Below, one piece after another: positions 1 to 8,205 of a DNA stretch of 64,000 bases (its first letter is position 1; each line of letters opens with the position of its first letter). The position numbers and the translations under genes were made by a program. This stretch comes from Candidatus Brockarchaeota archaeon (lineage in GTDB: Archaea > Thermoproteota > EX4484-205 > JAAOZP01), in assembly GCA_017601225.1 (NCBI GenBank), contig JAFNIX010000010.1, forward strand, positions 1 through 64,000, read 5' to 3'. The notes below the pieces were generated by a model that was not told where the DNA came from, did no database searches, and was given only the letters and a program-made list of their open reading frames with translations.

Positions 1-56
1 GGATATTATTAGGTGAATAGAGTTTTCTGTCTTTACAGTTTAACGGAAAAAGTTTA

Positions 57-71
57 TATAACACGGTTATA
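57..71. promoter_or_regulatory. Palindromic operator copy 1 (TATAAC-ACG-GTTATA)
   Basis: This is a perfect 6-3-6 inverted repeat overlapping the TATA element of the copper ATPase gene that starts at 95. The same palindrome recurs before five other transcription units in the first 8.2 kb. Its position on the TATA box would let a bound repressor block TBP. The regulator is not identifiable in this window. Confidence 0.75.
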
Positions 72-94
72 TTTTAACATGGAAAAGACGCTGG

Positions 95-2278
95 ATGAAA
101 AAGATCTTCTTGAAAGTCGATGGAATGGAATGCGCCGACTGTGCTGTTACAATTGAAAAAGCTTTAACCAACACTAGGGGTGTTTTAAATGCGAGCGTGA
201 ACTTTGTAACCGGTAAGGCGATTTTAGAATATGATCCCAAGACGGTGGATATACGTGAAATTCTGAAAGTAATTGAGAATGCTGGTTATATGGCAGAAGA
301 ATTTAAACAGGGAGATGCAACCGAAGATAGAAAAATTAAAGGGGAAATGCGTTTGCTTGTTCTCAGCTTTTCTCTAACAGTTCCGATACTAATTATAGAG
401 CTTTTTCTAGAGTTCATTGGAAAGAACTTTTTACTGTTCGTTTTAACAACACCCGTTCAATTTATAGCTGGCTACCCTTTTTATAAAAGAGCTTACTCAG
501 CCCTTAAAAACAGGAATGCAACCGTTGATACACTGGTTGTTTTAAGCACTTCGGCCGCTTACTTTTATAGTGTTGCCGCATCCTTCTTTATCAGTGGTCC
601 AACATTCTATGAGGCTTCCGCATCCGTGATAACAACCATAAGCCTAGGTGAACTCTTAGAACGAATATCTTACGGTAAAACTGGTGCAGCCATTCAGAGG
701 CTAGTGGGACTGCAACCGCAAACCGCCAGGGTTATAAGGGAAGGTGGAGAAGCCGAGGTTCCTATAGGTCACGTAAGGGTTGGAGATATAGTGATCGTGC
801 GACCAGGAGAAAGGATACCGGTAGACGGTACAGTTATAGGCGGACATTCTGCTGTAGATGAAAGCATGGTTACCGGGGAAAGCATGCCCGTGGATAAAAA
901 AGAAGGAGACATGGTGATAGGGGCAACAATAAACAAATCCGGGGTTTTGAAAATTAAGGCGACGAGGGTTGGGAAGGACACTCTGCTAGCTCAGATAATT
1001 AAAATAGTTGAGGAAACACAGTCTTCTAAAGCACCTGTTCAGAGAATTGCTGACAGGGTAGTCTCCTATTTCGTTCCCTTAGTCTTGTTCTCAGCATTTA
1101 TAGCATTTATTGTTTGGCATTTTTGGCTTAATTCAACATTATTGTTTGCTTTAACTGTTTTCGTCACAATGCTTGTTGTCGCCTGCCCCTGTGCTCTGGG
1201 AATAGCTGTACCCACAGCAATTATGGTTGCCATTGGAATGGGAGCTGAACATGGAATTTTAATAAAAGGAGGTGAGGCTCTAGAGATCGGTGGAAAAGTT
1301 ACAACCATTGTTTTCGATAAGACTGCCACTTTAACCAAAGGAGAACCTGAGCTTACCGATATAGTGACGCTTTCTGAGTATGATGGTAAGGAGATATTAA
1401 AGTTAGCTGCTGCTCTGGAGAAATATTCGGAGCATCCTATAGGTAAAGCCGTAGTAAGGAGAGCAGAGGGAAAAGGGATTGAAATACCGGATGTTGAAAC
1501 TTTTGAAGAGATAATTGGTTATGGCTTAAAGGCTAAGTATGATGGAAAAAATATAATGCTTGGTAATAGAGAGTTCATGCTCAAAGAGAGGATTGAGATA
1601 CAGCATTTAGAGGAGGAACTTAGAAAGCTGGAAGAACAAGGCAAAACTTCAATGATCTTGGCTTTCAATGGAAGAGCTGTAGGCATAATTGCTGTAACTG
1701 ACGTGTTGAGGGAGCACGTGAGAGAGGTTGTGGAATGGCTACATAGAATGGGAAAGGAGATTATAATGATGACTGGAGATAATGAAAGGGTTGCTAATGC
1801 GGTAGCGAAGCAGCTGAACGTCGATAGAGCTTTGGCACAAATTTTGCCATGGGGTAAGGCAAAGGAGATAAAAAGGCTTCAGAAGGAGGGTAAGATTGTA
1901 GCTATGGTAGGGGACGGCATCAACGATGCGCCAGCTTTAACACAAGCCAATGTCGGCATAGCTATGAGCTCTGGCACAGACATAGCCAAGGAATCAGGAA
2001 AAGTCATACTGGTAAAAGAAGACATAAGAGATATTGTTTGTTTTATCGAATTGAGTAGGAAAACCATGAGTAAGATTAAACAGAACTTGTTATTTGCCTT
2101 CATCTACAACGTGATTGCAATCCCGATAGCCGCTGGAGTTTTATACCCGTTACTCCACACTCTAATCTTATCTCCAATGCTTGCTGCCGTGGCAATGACT
2201 TTAAGCGATGTTTCGGTCATCGGCAACTCGTTGCTGTTAAAAAGACTTGATATTGGCAAAATCCATGGAAAATATTAG
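95..2278 (+). CDS. copA: Cu(+)-exporting P1B-type ATPase (CopA-like)
   Basis: A 727-residue heavy-metal P-type ATPase predicted to export Cu(+) across the membrane using ATP. Seen in order: an N-terminal HMA domain with GMECADC (about residues 10-16), transmembrane helices, the actuator TGES motif, the CPC metal site in a helix, the phosphorylation loop with Asp408, an SEHP motif, GDGIND, and two C-terminal helices with the YN pair. Two signature positions deviate: the phosphorylation motif reads DKTATLT rather than DKTGTLT (Ala411), and the last-helix motif reads MxxSD rather than MxxSS (Asp705). Copper specificity follows from CPC, YN and the Met/Ser of the last helix, but the Asp could alter selectivity. 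The promoter carries the island operator, and the serine kinase gene follows with overlap or near overlap, so the two are probably co-transcribed. Confidence 0.93.
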   Translation: MKKIFLKVDGMECADCAVTIEKALTNTRGVLNASVNFVTGKAILEYDPKTVDIREILKVIENAGYMAEEFKQGDATEDRKIKGEMRLLVLSFSLTVPILIIELFLEFIGKNFLLFVLTTPVQFIAGYPFYKRAYSALKNRNATVDTLVVLSTSAAYFYSVAASFFISGPTFYEASASVITTISLGELLERISYGKTGAAIQRLVGLQPQTARVIREGGEAEVPIGHVRVGDIVIVRPGERIPVDGTVIGGHSAVDESMVTGESMPVDKKEGDMVIGATINKSGVLKIKATRVGKDTLLAQIIKIVEETQSSKAPVQRIADRVVSYFVPLVLFSAFIAFIVWHFWLNSTLLFALTVFVTMLVVACPCALGIAVPTAIMVAIGMGAEHGILIKGGEALEIGGKVTTIVFDKTATLTKGEPELTDIVTLSEYDGKEILKLAAALEKYSEHPIGKAVVRRAEGKGIEIPDVETFEEIIGYGLKAKYDGKNIMLGNREFMLKERIEIQHLEEELRKLEEQGKTSMILAFNGRAVGIIAVTDVLREHVREVVEWLHRMGKEIIMMTGDNERVANAVAKQLNVDRALAQILPWGKAKEIKRLQKEGKIVAMVGDGINDAPALTQANVGIAMSSGTDIAKESGKVILVKEDIRDIVCFIELSRKTMSKIKQNLLFAFIYNVIAIPIAAGVLYPLLHTLILSPMLAAVAMTLSDVSVIGNSLLLKRLDIGKIHGKY

Positions 2279-2774
2279 AAATCCTGTGATCCATACTCTC
2301 AGGACTAAACAATCCAATAATAAGCAGTATGATTTTAGACAAATAGTTCTCGGCGGAAAAGCCCTCGAGCTTAAACTAATTCCCTTATTCTTGCTAAGGC
2401 CTCATGAAGGCGTAGACTTAAAAATATTGGAAGAACTAGTAAAAAGCATTAAAGCAGATGGTGCTCTAAAGAAGGCAATTGCGGTTGAACGAGGCACCCG
2501 TATAATACTTGACGGGCATCATCGAGTAAAGGCTTTAGAGCTTATCGGTTGCAGTAAGGCGCCCTGTCTCCTTATGGACTACTCGTCTCCGCAGATAATG
2601 GTGTTCTCTTGGAGTGGAGACAGAGAGCTTTCAAAGGATTTAGTGATTAGGGCTGGATGTTGCGGAGAACTTCTGCCCCCCAAGACCACGAAGCATATGG
2701 TGAGATTGAATGAACATTTGACACATATCTCAGACATAGAGCCAGAAGTAAATATACCTATAGCTGCACTTTAA
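2265..2774 (+). CDS. serK: SerK-like free serine kinase (ParB/Srx fold)
   Basis: A 169-residue protein resembling the ParB-fold serine kinase SerK of Thermococcus kodakarensis, which phosphorylates free L-serine to O-phosphoserine for cysteine synthesis. Matching blocks are RPHE (the Glu corresponds to the SerK catalytic Glu), LDGHHR, a LMDY segment and the C-terminal PKTTKH motif followed by an acidic tail. It is shorter than the roughly 240-residue Thermococcus protein, missing sequence between the DY and PKTTKH blocks. The ATG at 2265 is preferred over an upstream in-frame TTG (2247); both overlap the end of the ATPase gene. The context (PLP sulfhydrylase-like enzymes, sulfite reductase and sulfur carrier nearby) supports a role in supplying O-phosphoserine. 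A ParB-like DNA-binding role is the less likely alternative. Confidence 0.75.
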   Translation: MENIRNPVIHTLRTKQSNNKQYDFRQIVLGGKALELKLIPLFLLRPHEGVDLKILEELVKSIKADGALKKAIAVERGTRIILDGHHRVKALELIGCSKAPCLLMDYSSPQIMVFSWSGDRELSKDLVIRAGCCGELLPPKTTKHMVRLNEHLTHISDIEPEVNIPIAAL

Positions 2775-2809
2775 AAATATCTTTTATTTCGATGATTGAA
2801 GGTCGATTC

Positions 2810-3364
2810 TCACTTATACTTTACACCTAACTCCTCCGCAATTCTATAATATTTCTCGTGAACTCCGGTGCCTACTTTCTCTACCTCGATCTTCTCAAAA
2901 CCCTCTGACAGATTCTCCATTTCTTTCTTGCCGAGTATGTTTCTTCCGATGGGATAAAGCACATTATCCTCTTTTGAAATGTGGTCCTCGAGCAATTCGA
3001 TGTAGGACGATGCTTTTTCAGAAAAAACTATGTAGCCATGTTCATCCCCCTTCTCTATGGCTTCAACTGCTCGCAACATTTCTTTAATCAAGCTTCGTCC
3101 CTGCTCGTGTTCCTGAAGCATGACTCCTATTGGTCCTCCAGATCTAGGGACTCCGCGTTCCTCCAGAACACGAAACAAGACTTCTTCCTCTTTACTGTGG
3201 TGACATTTATCTGCAAACGTTCTCAAGAAATCCACCGATTTCCTAAGGTCTTCGACAGGAGGATTAACGTCTCTCTTCATCGCCTCAACCATGTGTTTCA
3301 GAGCTCCAATAACCTTTTCGATCACCCTGTGCTCTTCTTCTAGTTTTTCCAGCGGATCGTTCAT
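2810..3364 (-). CDS. Hemerythrin HHE-domain protein
   Basis: A 184-residue cytoplasmic protein with a four-helix hemerythrin-like fold. Histidine and carboxylate ligands are visible as EEHR near the N-terminus, HHSKEEEVLF, EHEQGR and DHISKEDNVLYP. Such proteins bind a di-iron centre and serve in oxygen or nitric oxide sensing, iron storage or Fe-S repair; the exact role cannot be read from the sequence. The gene is transcribed divergently from the DsrE-like gene and has an operator copy 16 bases upstream of its ATG. It lies near the FTR1 iron permease, which fits an iron or oxidative-stress link. Confidence 0.88.
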   Translation of the reverse strand: MNDPLEKLEEEHRVIEKVIGALKHMVEAMKRDVNPPVEDLRKSVDFLRTFADKCHHSKEEEVLFRVLEERGVPRSGGPIGVMLQEHEQGRSLIKEMLRAVEAIEKGDEHGYIVFSEKASSYIELLEDHISKEDNVLYPIGRNILGKKEMENLSEGFEKIEVEKVGTGVHEKYYRIAEELGVKYK

Positions 3365-3379
3365 GACAACGCCTTATTT

Positions 3380-3394
3380 TATAATGCAGTTATA
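3380..3394. promoter_or_regulatory. Palindromic operator copy 2 (TATAAT-GCA-GTTATA)
   Basis: One mismatch from the perfect 6-3-6 palindrome. It lies 16 bases upstream of the minus-strand hemerythrin start and overlaps an A+T-rich TATA-like element, so it belongs to that promoter. Confidence 0.65.
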
Positions 3395-3502
3395 TAAAAA
3401 TCTTCCTAATTATGAGGATCCTTTTCATTTAAGGATATCGTCGGGAAAAAGCGTTCCGCTGCAGATGGCTGTTCCGTTATTTTTCGGGAAATGTTTAAAT
3501 TT

Positions 3503-3517
3503 TATAACCGGCTTATA
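3503..3517. promoter_or_regulatory. Palindromic operator copy 3 (TATAAC-CGG-CTTATA)
   Basis: One mismatch from the consensus. It lies 7 bases before the ATG at 3525 of the DsrE-like gene. The position just upstream of the start implies a leaderless or short-leader transcript that would be occluded when the site is bound. Confidence 0.6.
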
Positions 3518-3524
3518 TCAAGCC

Positions 3525-3908
3525 ATGAGTGGTCCTCAGGAGTTACATATAGTATTGGTTTCAAATGAACCAGAGCGTGTCTACCCTGCATTAACACTAA
3601 TATTGGCTGCAAGTGCTCTCGGCGCTAAACCACATCTATATTGCACTATGAAGGGGCTTGACGTCGTAAGGAGGGATTCTTCAGGTAAAATTTCAATGCC
3701 CGGAATGCCGCCTGTTGAGAAATATCTTGAGGATGCCATATCGCTTGGGGCTTATGTGAGTGCCTGCGCGCCTTCGAGGAAGATGCTTGAGGATATGGGG
3801 ATTAGCGAGAAGACGCTTTATCCAGGGGTTCAGATTGAGGAGGCTGTTTCGTTTCTTAGAAAGGCGCTTGAAGCCTCTAAGAAAGGTGGCATAGTGCTCT
3901 TTGTCTAG
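3525..3908 (+). CDS. DsrE/DsrF-like sulfur relay protein
   Basis: A 127-residue protein of the DsrE fold. It begins with a beta strand (LHIVLVSNEP), continues with an alanine-rich helix and the segment HLYCTMKGLDVV, and has a second cysteine in the SACAPSR segment. DsrE-family proteins pass sulfane sulfur between carriers such as TusA and DsrEFH; the two cysteines are candidate sulfur-binding residues. The open frame extends upstream to 3291, but the ATG at 3525 is chosen because DsrE homology starts there and the operator copy lies immediately before it. A 29-codon ORF and the FTR1 gene follow on the same strand. Confidence 0.8.
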   Translation: MSGPQELHIVLVSNEPERVYPALTLILAASALGAKPHLYCTMKGLDVVRRDSSGKISMPGMPPVEKYLEDAISLGAYVSACAPSRKMLEDMGISEKTLYPGVQIEEAVSFLRKALEASKKGGIVLFV

Positions 3909-3919
3909 GAGGAATAAAA

Positions 3920-4009
3920 ATGTTTCATTTGGATGAGAAGATCGCTATCGTAACTGAGCAGAATATAGTAGCGATGGAGGTTACACACTGTAGTAGAAGG
4001 GCAGTCTAG
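3920..4009 (+). CDS. 29-residue small ORF between DsrE-like and FTR1 genes
   Basis: ATG at 3920 is preceded by AGGAGG (3907-3912) at good spacing, and the frame ends with TAG one base before the FTR1 ATG. The peptide is mixed charged with a single cysteine (THCSRR near the C-terminus) and has no membrane segment. I do not recognise a family. It could be a real small protein, a translational coupler for the permease, or a remnant of a longer gene. Confidence 0.45.
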   Translation: MFHLDEKIAIVTEQNIVAMEVTHCSRRAV

Positions 4010-4010
4010 G

Positions 4011-4850
4011 ATGATTGGACAGTTTCTATTAGCTTTTCGAGAAGGATTGGAGGCTGCGCTAGTAGTGGTGATAATCTCAGCATACTTGAAGAGAACGAGG
4101 AGAACGCTTCTCTCAAACTATGTTTACTACGGGGTCTATCTTGCGATATTCGCAAGCCTGATTTGCGGTGTTCTTGTTTGGTTTACATACGGGGCTCTCG
4201 CAGGACCATCTAAAGCGTTGTTCGAGGGGATTGCTGCATTGCTTGCTGTCATAGTCTTGACTTCCATGGTATATTGGATGGCGACAAAAGGAAGAAGGCT
4301 TAAGGCTGAAATCGAAACGAGAGTCAAGACCATCATGACGCGAGGCACAACCTTGGCACTCGTATTATTCTCCTTCATAATCGTTTTTCGAGAAGGTCTC
4401 GAAACCGTGCTCTTCCTGACACCCTTCCTATTAGTTGATCCCTTAAGCACTTTTAGTGGTGCCGTTTTAGGTATAATGGCTTCAGTATTCCTTGCTTACT
4501 TAGTCTTCATAGCTGGCATGAAAATAAACATTCGAAGATTCTTTTACTACACAAGCTTGTTACTCATCCTTCTGGCTGGCGGACTGGCTGGTTACGGTAC
4601 TCATGAAATACTTGAGTATATGAGAGAAGTTGGAGTTAACACTGATTGGCTCGGCGAGCCTGCGTTCAACTTAAACATATCGAGCGATAACCCTTTACAT
4701 CATAAAGGTTTGATAGGGTCTGTATTTGCAGTGATGTTCGGCTATACCGTGACTGCTGAATGGGCTAGGATCATTGTACATGCTGTCTATCTAATTATAA
4801 TGCTGCCATCAGTATTTTATGTTTACAGTCGCCAGATACGGGAAGGCTGA
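4011..4850 (+). CDS. FTR1-family iron permease
   Basis: A 279-residue integral membrane protein with about seven hydrophobic segments. It has the two REGLE motifs that define the Ftr1/EfeU family, at residues 10-14 and 127-131; the acidic residues in these helices carry iron through the membrane. No separate oxidase or EfeO/EfeB partner is present nearby. It appears to be the last gene of the unit that begins with the DsrE-like gene, so its expression would follow the island operator. It probably imports iron, perhaps for the Fe-S and siroheme enzymes encoded downstream. Confidence 0.88.
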   Translation: MIGQFLLAFREGLEAALVVVIISAYLKRTRRTLLSNYVYYGVYLAIFASLICGVLVWFTYGALAGPSKALFEGIAALLAVIVLTSMVYWMATKGRRLKAEIETRVKTIMTRGTTLALVLFSFIIVFREGLETVLFLTPFLLVDPLSTFSGAVLGIMASVFLAYLVFIAGMKINIRRFFYYTSLLLILLAGGLAGYGTHEILEYMREVGVNTDWLGEPAFNLNISSDNPLHHKGLIGSVFAVMFGYTVTAEWARIIVHAVYLIIMLPSVFYVYSRQIREG

Positions 4851-4882
4851 GTTCTGAATTTTACAGCGATATTCCTCTGTTT

Positions 4883-6058
4883 TTATCTGAGGAGACTAGG
4901 TAAAAGATCCTCAAATTCCTCTAGGCTGTAAAGCTGCCCCTTTTTAGAAGGCTTATAGATGTTTTTAACTTTCATCATTCTTCTTAAACTATTTTCCCTC
5001 TTTTCTAGAATTTCCATGTATGTTTCCAATAATAAACTCTCTTTCTCGGAGAATCTCGATTCATCCCTAAGTCTTTTCAAAATGTTTTTATTCCACTCTC
5101 CATATTCCCAAGAACTGTCGGCTGACAGTATAAGCACATTACTGCCATCCTCAATGTTATTCAACTCCTGCTTTAATGCAGAGAATACCATTCCGGTTGA
5201 AGGTCCTCCATGAATACCATGTTTGACTTCCAATTCCATAAGCGCCATGTATGCGGATCTATCGTCTACTGTTAAAACATTCAACATTCTTTTGTCAACC
5301 AGCCCGAATATTTCTGGACTCCACTTGCAATCTCCCATCACGTAATGAACACCAGGTATATTATGCTCCCTGGTGGGTTGAACACCAATTATCTTGACCT
5401 TTGGATGGAACCTTGAGAAATACTCACATATGCCTGCAAATGTCCCAGTGCTACCCAGCGGGATGAATATATGTGTTAAATCCTTGAGCTCCTCATCTAT
5501 CTCTTTAGCAGTCATCAAGAGGTGGGCGAGAGGGTTCAGAACGCTATTATACTGGTCTATGTTTACAATCCTGTTGCACTTGTTTACGACCGCCCTAACC
5601 CAGAAGACTGTGAATTCCCTGGGACACAGGTCGTACTCCTCTTCTGAAACTCTGACAACGTTTATTCCTAAATTCGTTAAGCTCTCCAGCTTCTGGCTTG
5701 GTGTTCTAGGAGGAACAACAGCGAAAAGATCTTTACCCATCTCGTTTGCTAAAATACCCAGTTCCTGGACGAAGTTGCCTGAGGAAGCGGAGATCCAAAA
5801 TCTTGAATAAGGATCAGTCTCTTCAACATATAATCCCATTACGCTCGCCGGCTTCCTCTTTACCGACCTGACCGGGTCGGAACCATTCATGTTATCGTGC
5901 TCCCGCTTTATGAACAAGTGTAGATCCTTTTCATCATTAAATCCCTTAATCTCTTCAATCGGATAGGGTTTTAATCCTCTGGACTGCACCAGGTTTTCTA
6001 CGAATCTTTCAAACATGCGCAGACTAACCTTAAACTCCTGCCCAATCCGATTCTCCAT
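4883..6058 (-). CDS. Divergent cysteine-synthase-fold PLP enzyme
   Basis: A 391-residue protein of the fold-type II PLP family (cysteine synthase/CBS superfamily). Seen: Lys67 in SVKRKPA, aligning with the PLP lysine of the usual SVKDRPA; SASSGNF, matching the substrate loop; GSTGTFAG, the phosphate-binding glycine loop; and SADSSWEYGEW near the C-terminal active-site serine. The residues after the lysine are Arg-Lys rather than Asp-Arg, and the N-terminal 50 residues are unlike ordinary CysK. It could be an O-phosphoserine sulfhydrylase, a cysteate synthase-like enzyme or another beta-replacement enzyme. It has its own operator-bearing promoter 5 bases from the start, with a TATA-like element near 6086-6093. 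The neighbouring SerK suggests O-phosphoserine as substrate. Confidence 0.75.
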   Translation of the reverse strand: MENRIGQEFKVSLRMFERFVENLVQSRGLKPYPIEEIKGFNDEKDLHLFIKREHDNMNGSDPVRSVKRKPASVMGLYVEETDPYSRFWISASSGNFVQELGILANEMGKDLFAVVPPRTPSQKLESLTNLGINVVRVSEEEYDLCPREFTVFWVRAVVNKCNRIVNIDQYNSVLNPLAHLLMTAKEIDEELKDLTHIFIPLGSTGTFAGICEYFSRFHPKVKIIGVQPTREHNIPGVHYVMGDCKWSPEIFGLVDKRMLNVLTVDDRSAYMALMELEVKHGIHGGPSTGMVFSALKQELNNIEDGSNVLILSADSSWEYGEWNKNILKRLRDESRFSEKESLLLETYMEILEKRENSLRRMMKVKNIYKPSKKGQLYSLEEFEDLLPSLLR

Positions 6059-6063
6059 GTTAA

Positions 6064-6078
6064 TATAACGCGGTTATA
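6064..6078. promoter_or_regulatory. Palindromic operator copy 4 (TATAAC-GCG-GTTATA)
   Basis: A perfect inverted repeat ending 5 bases upstream of the minus-strand ATG at 6058. It lies between a TATA-like element (6086-6093) and the start codon, where it would block initiation at a leaderless promoter. Confidence 0.75.
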
Positions 6079-6122
6079 TAAACGATTTATAAACCTTTCC
6101 CAAAAATTTCGAACAATCTCTT

Positions 6123-6680
6123 TCATTTCCTCCGCAGATGGATGGTTCCCGCCTCAATCAACGGTAAAATAGACAGCCCGGTCAAAGCCCCTAGGACGCT
6201 CAGCCCAATGCTTTTCGCCATGTCTGGGGCATAAATGGGGAACCATATTAAGAAACCGTAGAAACCTAGGATGAAAAAACGGAAGAGCATGTAGGGTATT
6301 GATGCTACAGTGCCTGAGACCAGTGAAACAAAAACAGTATATTTTTTACCAATATTCTTTTGGCTTCCTGGCAGGAAATACAGAAGGTCGAAAGTCAATC
6401 CTCCTACGGCATAGCCTAAGCCCACGAACAATGCGTATACTTGCATAGACCGGAAAATCCTCGTGGCCAGAGATGATACCGTAGCCATGATCGTCACGTT
6501 GCCGAATCTGCCAGCAATCTTAGCCATGATTACCATTAACATCCAGCCGAGGAAACGCTGAATAACTCCGTGCACCCCAGTTATCAGGCTGATCGTCGGC
6601 CCAAGGTATGTCTCCGAAGCTATCCAGATGGCTGAGAATGCCGCAACCAAGGCAATGTCCCTGGTACTGAACTTTTTCAA
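6123..6680 (-). CDS. ECF transporter S-component-like membrane protein
   Basis: A 185-residue polytopic protein with about five or six hydrophobic segments. The N-terminal ARDIALVAAFSAIW-type helix is usual for ECF-transporter substrate-binding (S) subunits. The substrate cannot be inferred. It is 16 bases downstream of the YeiH-like gene on the same strand and so probably shares its operator-controlled promoter. No EcfA or EcfT gene is visible in this window, so it would need a shared energising module elsewhere. Confidence 0.6.
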   Translation of the reverse strand: MKKFSTRDIALVAAFSAIWIASETYLGPTISLITGVHGVIQRFLGWMLMVIMAKIAGRFGNVTIMATVSSLATRIFRSMQVYALFVGLGYAVGGLTFDLLYFLPGSQKNIGKKYTVFVSLVSGTVASIPYMLFRFFILGFYGFLIWFPIYAPDMAKSIGLSVLGALTGLSILPLIEAGTIHLRRK

Positions 6681-6696
6681 ACGTGCTGCCTCCTTA

Positions 6697-8010
6697 TTAA
6701 ATGGGGGGTGGGGGGAATATCACTCCACCAAAGAAGACATATGAGGATAGCAAAGACACTGCTACGTCTAGCAAAGTTGCTGCTGTGAATACTAACAGAG
6801 GTCTACCATGCCCGATCTTGAGAAGGTCCTTGAAGTTAGTGTTTAACCCTATGCATACAAAAGCCATTGCGAAAAACCATGATCGTATGTTCTTTGTCTG
6901 ATTAATTATGAGATTAGTTGCGATACTTCCGAGAATTGGAGCGAGTAAGAATGACGAGATGGCTGAAGCCACTATAAAGCCTACTACGAACTTGGGGAAT
7001 CTGTACCATATCTCTATTGGCTTTGGTTTTTCATCCTGGTTTTTCTCAACCCTAAGAGTCCAGTAAACTGCTAAGGCAAAAGCCGTTATCCCTATTAAGG
7101 CATTCTGAGACATTTTGATTATTGATGCTATCTTCATAGCCTTATCGCTATATAGGGCACCGGCAGCCACAACTGCTGGCGTTGTATCTATTGTTCCTCC
7201 TATCCACGCGCCAGCAACCGCATCAGGTATTCCAATGATCTTTGATACTGATGGCATCAGGACTAGCAGAGGTATGGAAAAGAGGAGTACGAGCGAAATA
7301 GTATAACTCACTTCCTTCGGATCCCCTTTAACCGCTCCTCCGGCAGCTATCGCGGCGGAAACACCGCAAATAGAGGTTGCGCTGGCCATAACACAAGCAA
7401 AGGACTTGCTTAAGCCGAGCTTAACCGCAAGGTAATAGCAGAAGTACCAAACTATGAAAAGCCCCACGGTTATCTCGAAAAGCCCAAAGGCCCCAGCGGA
7501 AAGCAACGTATTGAAAAGTATCTCCGCACCCAGTAAGACTAAACCAATCTTTATGAATAGCTCAGTTTTAATGGAAGCCTTGAATCGCTCAGGTAAGCCT
7601 GTTACGTTGCTTACAAATATTCCAAGCAACAGGGCCCAGAGAACGTACTCGAGACCCAAATAATTAACATAGCTCTGGCTGGCTATAAGCATCGCCGTAA
7701 AAGATAACGCGAAGATTAATGGGAAGCCCAGTACGTATCCTTTCAAGCCATTCTTCGCCGCTATAATGGGTATGCTGCTAATGAGTAGTAGGAACAAAGC
7801 TAGAACCGCTAAATACGGTATGCTGGAAACTCCAATTGAAGATAAAACATCTATGTCCCATTTCCCTATCCTTGGAATCCATGAAAGCAAATTTACAACG
7901 GATAGACCTAATAAAGCGAAGCCCAGCCAAACAGCCCACCAGTCTTCACTTCTATAAAGTGACGACCATTTTCTTTCTGCTTTCGGTTCAGATGCATCCA
8001 ACTCGTTCAT
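6697..8010 (-). CDS. YeiH/UPF0324 family putative sulfate/sulfite transporter
   Basis: A 437-residue integral membrane protein with ten or more hydrophobic segments. It shows YeiH family landmarks: CGVSAAIAAGG, a GTIDTTPAVVAAG-like repeat, an IIKMSQNALI segment and a C-terminal AMAFVCIGLNTNF segment. The family is annotated as a putative sulfate exporter, and some members have been tied to sulfonate or sulfite handling. The ATG at 8010 is preferred over the GTG at 8013 because an AAGGTG ribosome-binding site sits directly before it. Operator copy 5 lies 22 bases upstream. The divergent neighbour is the sulfite reductase operon, which makes sulfite or sulfate a plausible substrate. Confidence 0.82.
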   Translation of the reverse strand: MNELDASEPKAERKWSSLYRSEDWWAVWLGFALLGLSVVNLLSWIPRIGKWDIDVLSSIGVSSIPYLAVLALFLLLISSIPIIAAKNGLKGYVLGFPLIFALSFTAMLIASQSYVNYLGLEYVLWALLLGIFVSNVTGLPERFKASIKTELFIKIGLVLLGAEILFNTLLSAGAFGLFEITVGLFIVWYFCYYLAVKLGLSKSFACVMASATSICGVSAAIAAGGAVKGDPKEVSYTISLVLLFSIPLLVLMPSVSKIIGIPDAVAGAWIGGTIDTTPAVVAAGALYSDKAMKIASIIKMSQNALIGITAFALAVYWTLRVEKNQDEKPKPIEIWYRFPKFVVGFIVASAISSFLLAPILGSIATNLIINQTKNIRSWFFAMAFVCIGLNTNFKDLLKIGHGRPLLVFTAATLLDVAVSLLSSYVFFGGVIFPPPPI

Positions 8011-8031
8011 CACCTTTCGTGCAAGCCTTTT

Positions 8032-8046
8032 TATAACCCAGTTATA
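8032..8046. promoter_or_regulatory. Palindromic operator copy 5 (TATAAC-CCA-GTTATA)
   Basis: Perfect arms. It forms the TATA region of the minus-strand YeiH promoter. It shares its 15 bases exactly with copy 6, 135 bases away in the divergent promoter. Confidence 0.75.
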
Positions 8047-8166
8047 AAGATTTTCTTCAATAAAGAATAAAACGATTATATCTAAACCTAAAACCTGTCC
8101 CTAATACCCTCCAGAAGAATCTTTATTACTCTCAGTAATTAAGTTCACATTCTTAAGAAAGGTTTT

Positions 8167-8181
8167 TATAACCCAGTTATA
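8167..8181. promoter_or_regulatory. Palindromic operator copy 6 (TATAAC-CCA-GTTATA)
   Basis: Perfect arms, identical to copy 5, positioned as the TATA region of the plus-strand sulfur operon that starts at 8206. The flanks (TTTTTATAACCC) also match those of copy 5. Confidence 0.75.
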
Positions 8182-8205
8182 TTTTCACGCTCCCAAGGTG
8201 TTAAA

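Noticed and set aside
2981..3343. Long open frame on the plus strand opposite the hemerythrin gene.
   Set aside because: It lies wholly within a well-supported gene on the other strand, has no ribosome-binding site or family resemblance, and is a shadow frame.
57..8181. Reading the shared palindrome as a SurR site.
   Set aside because: SurR sites are built on GTT-N3-AAC; these sites have AAC-N3-GTT, the opposite half-site order, and extend to TATAAC/GTTATA.
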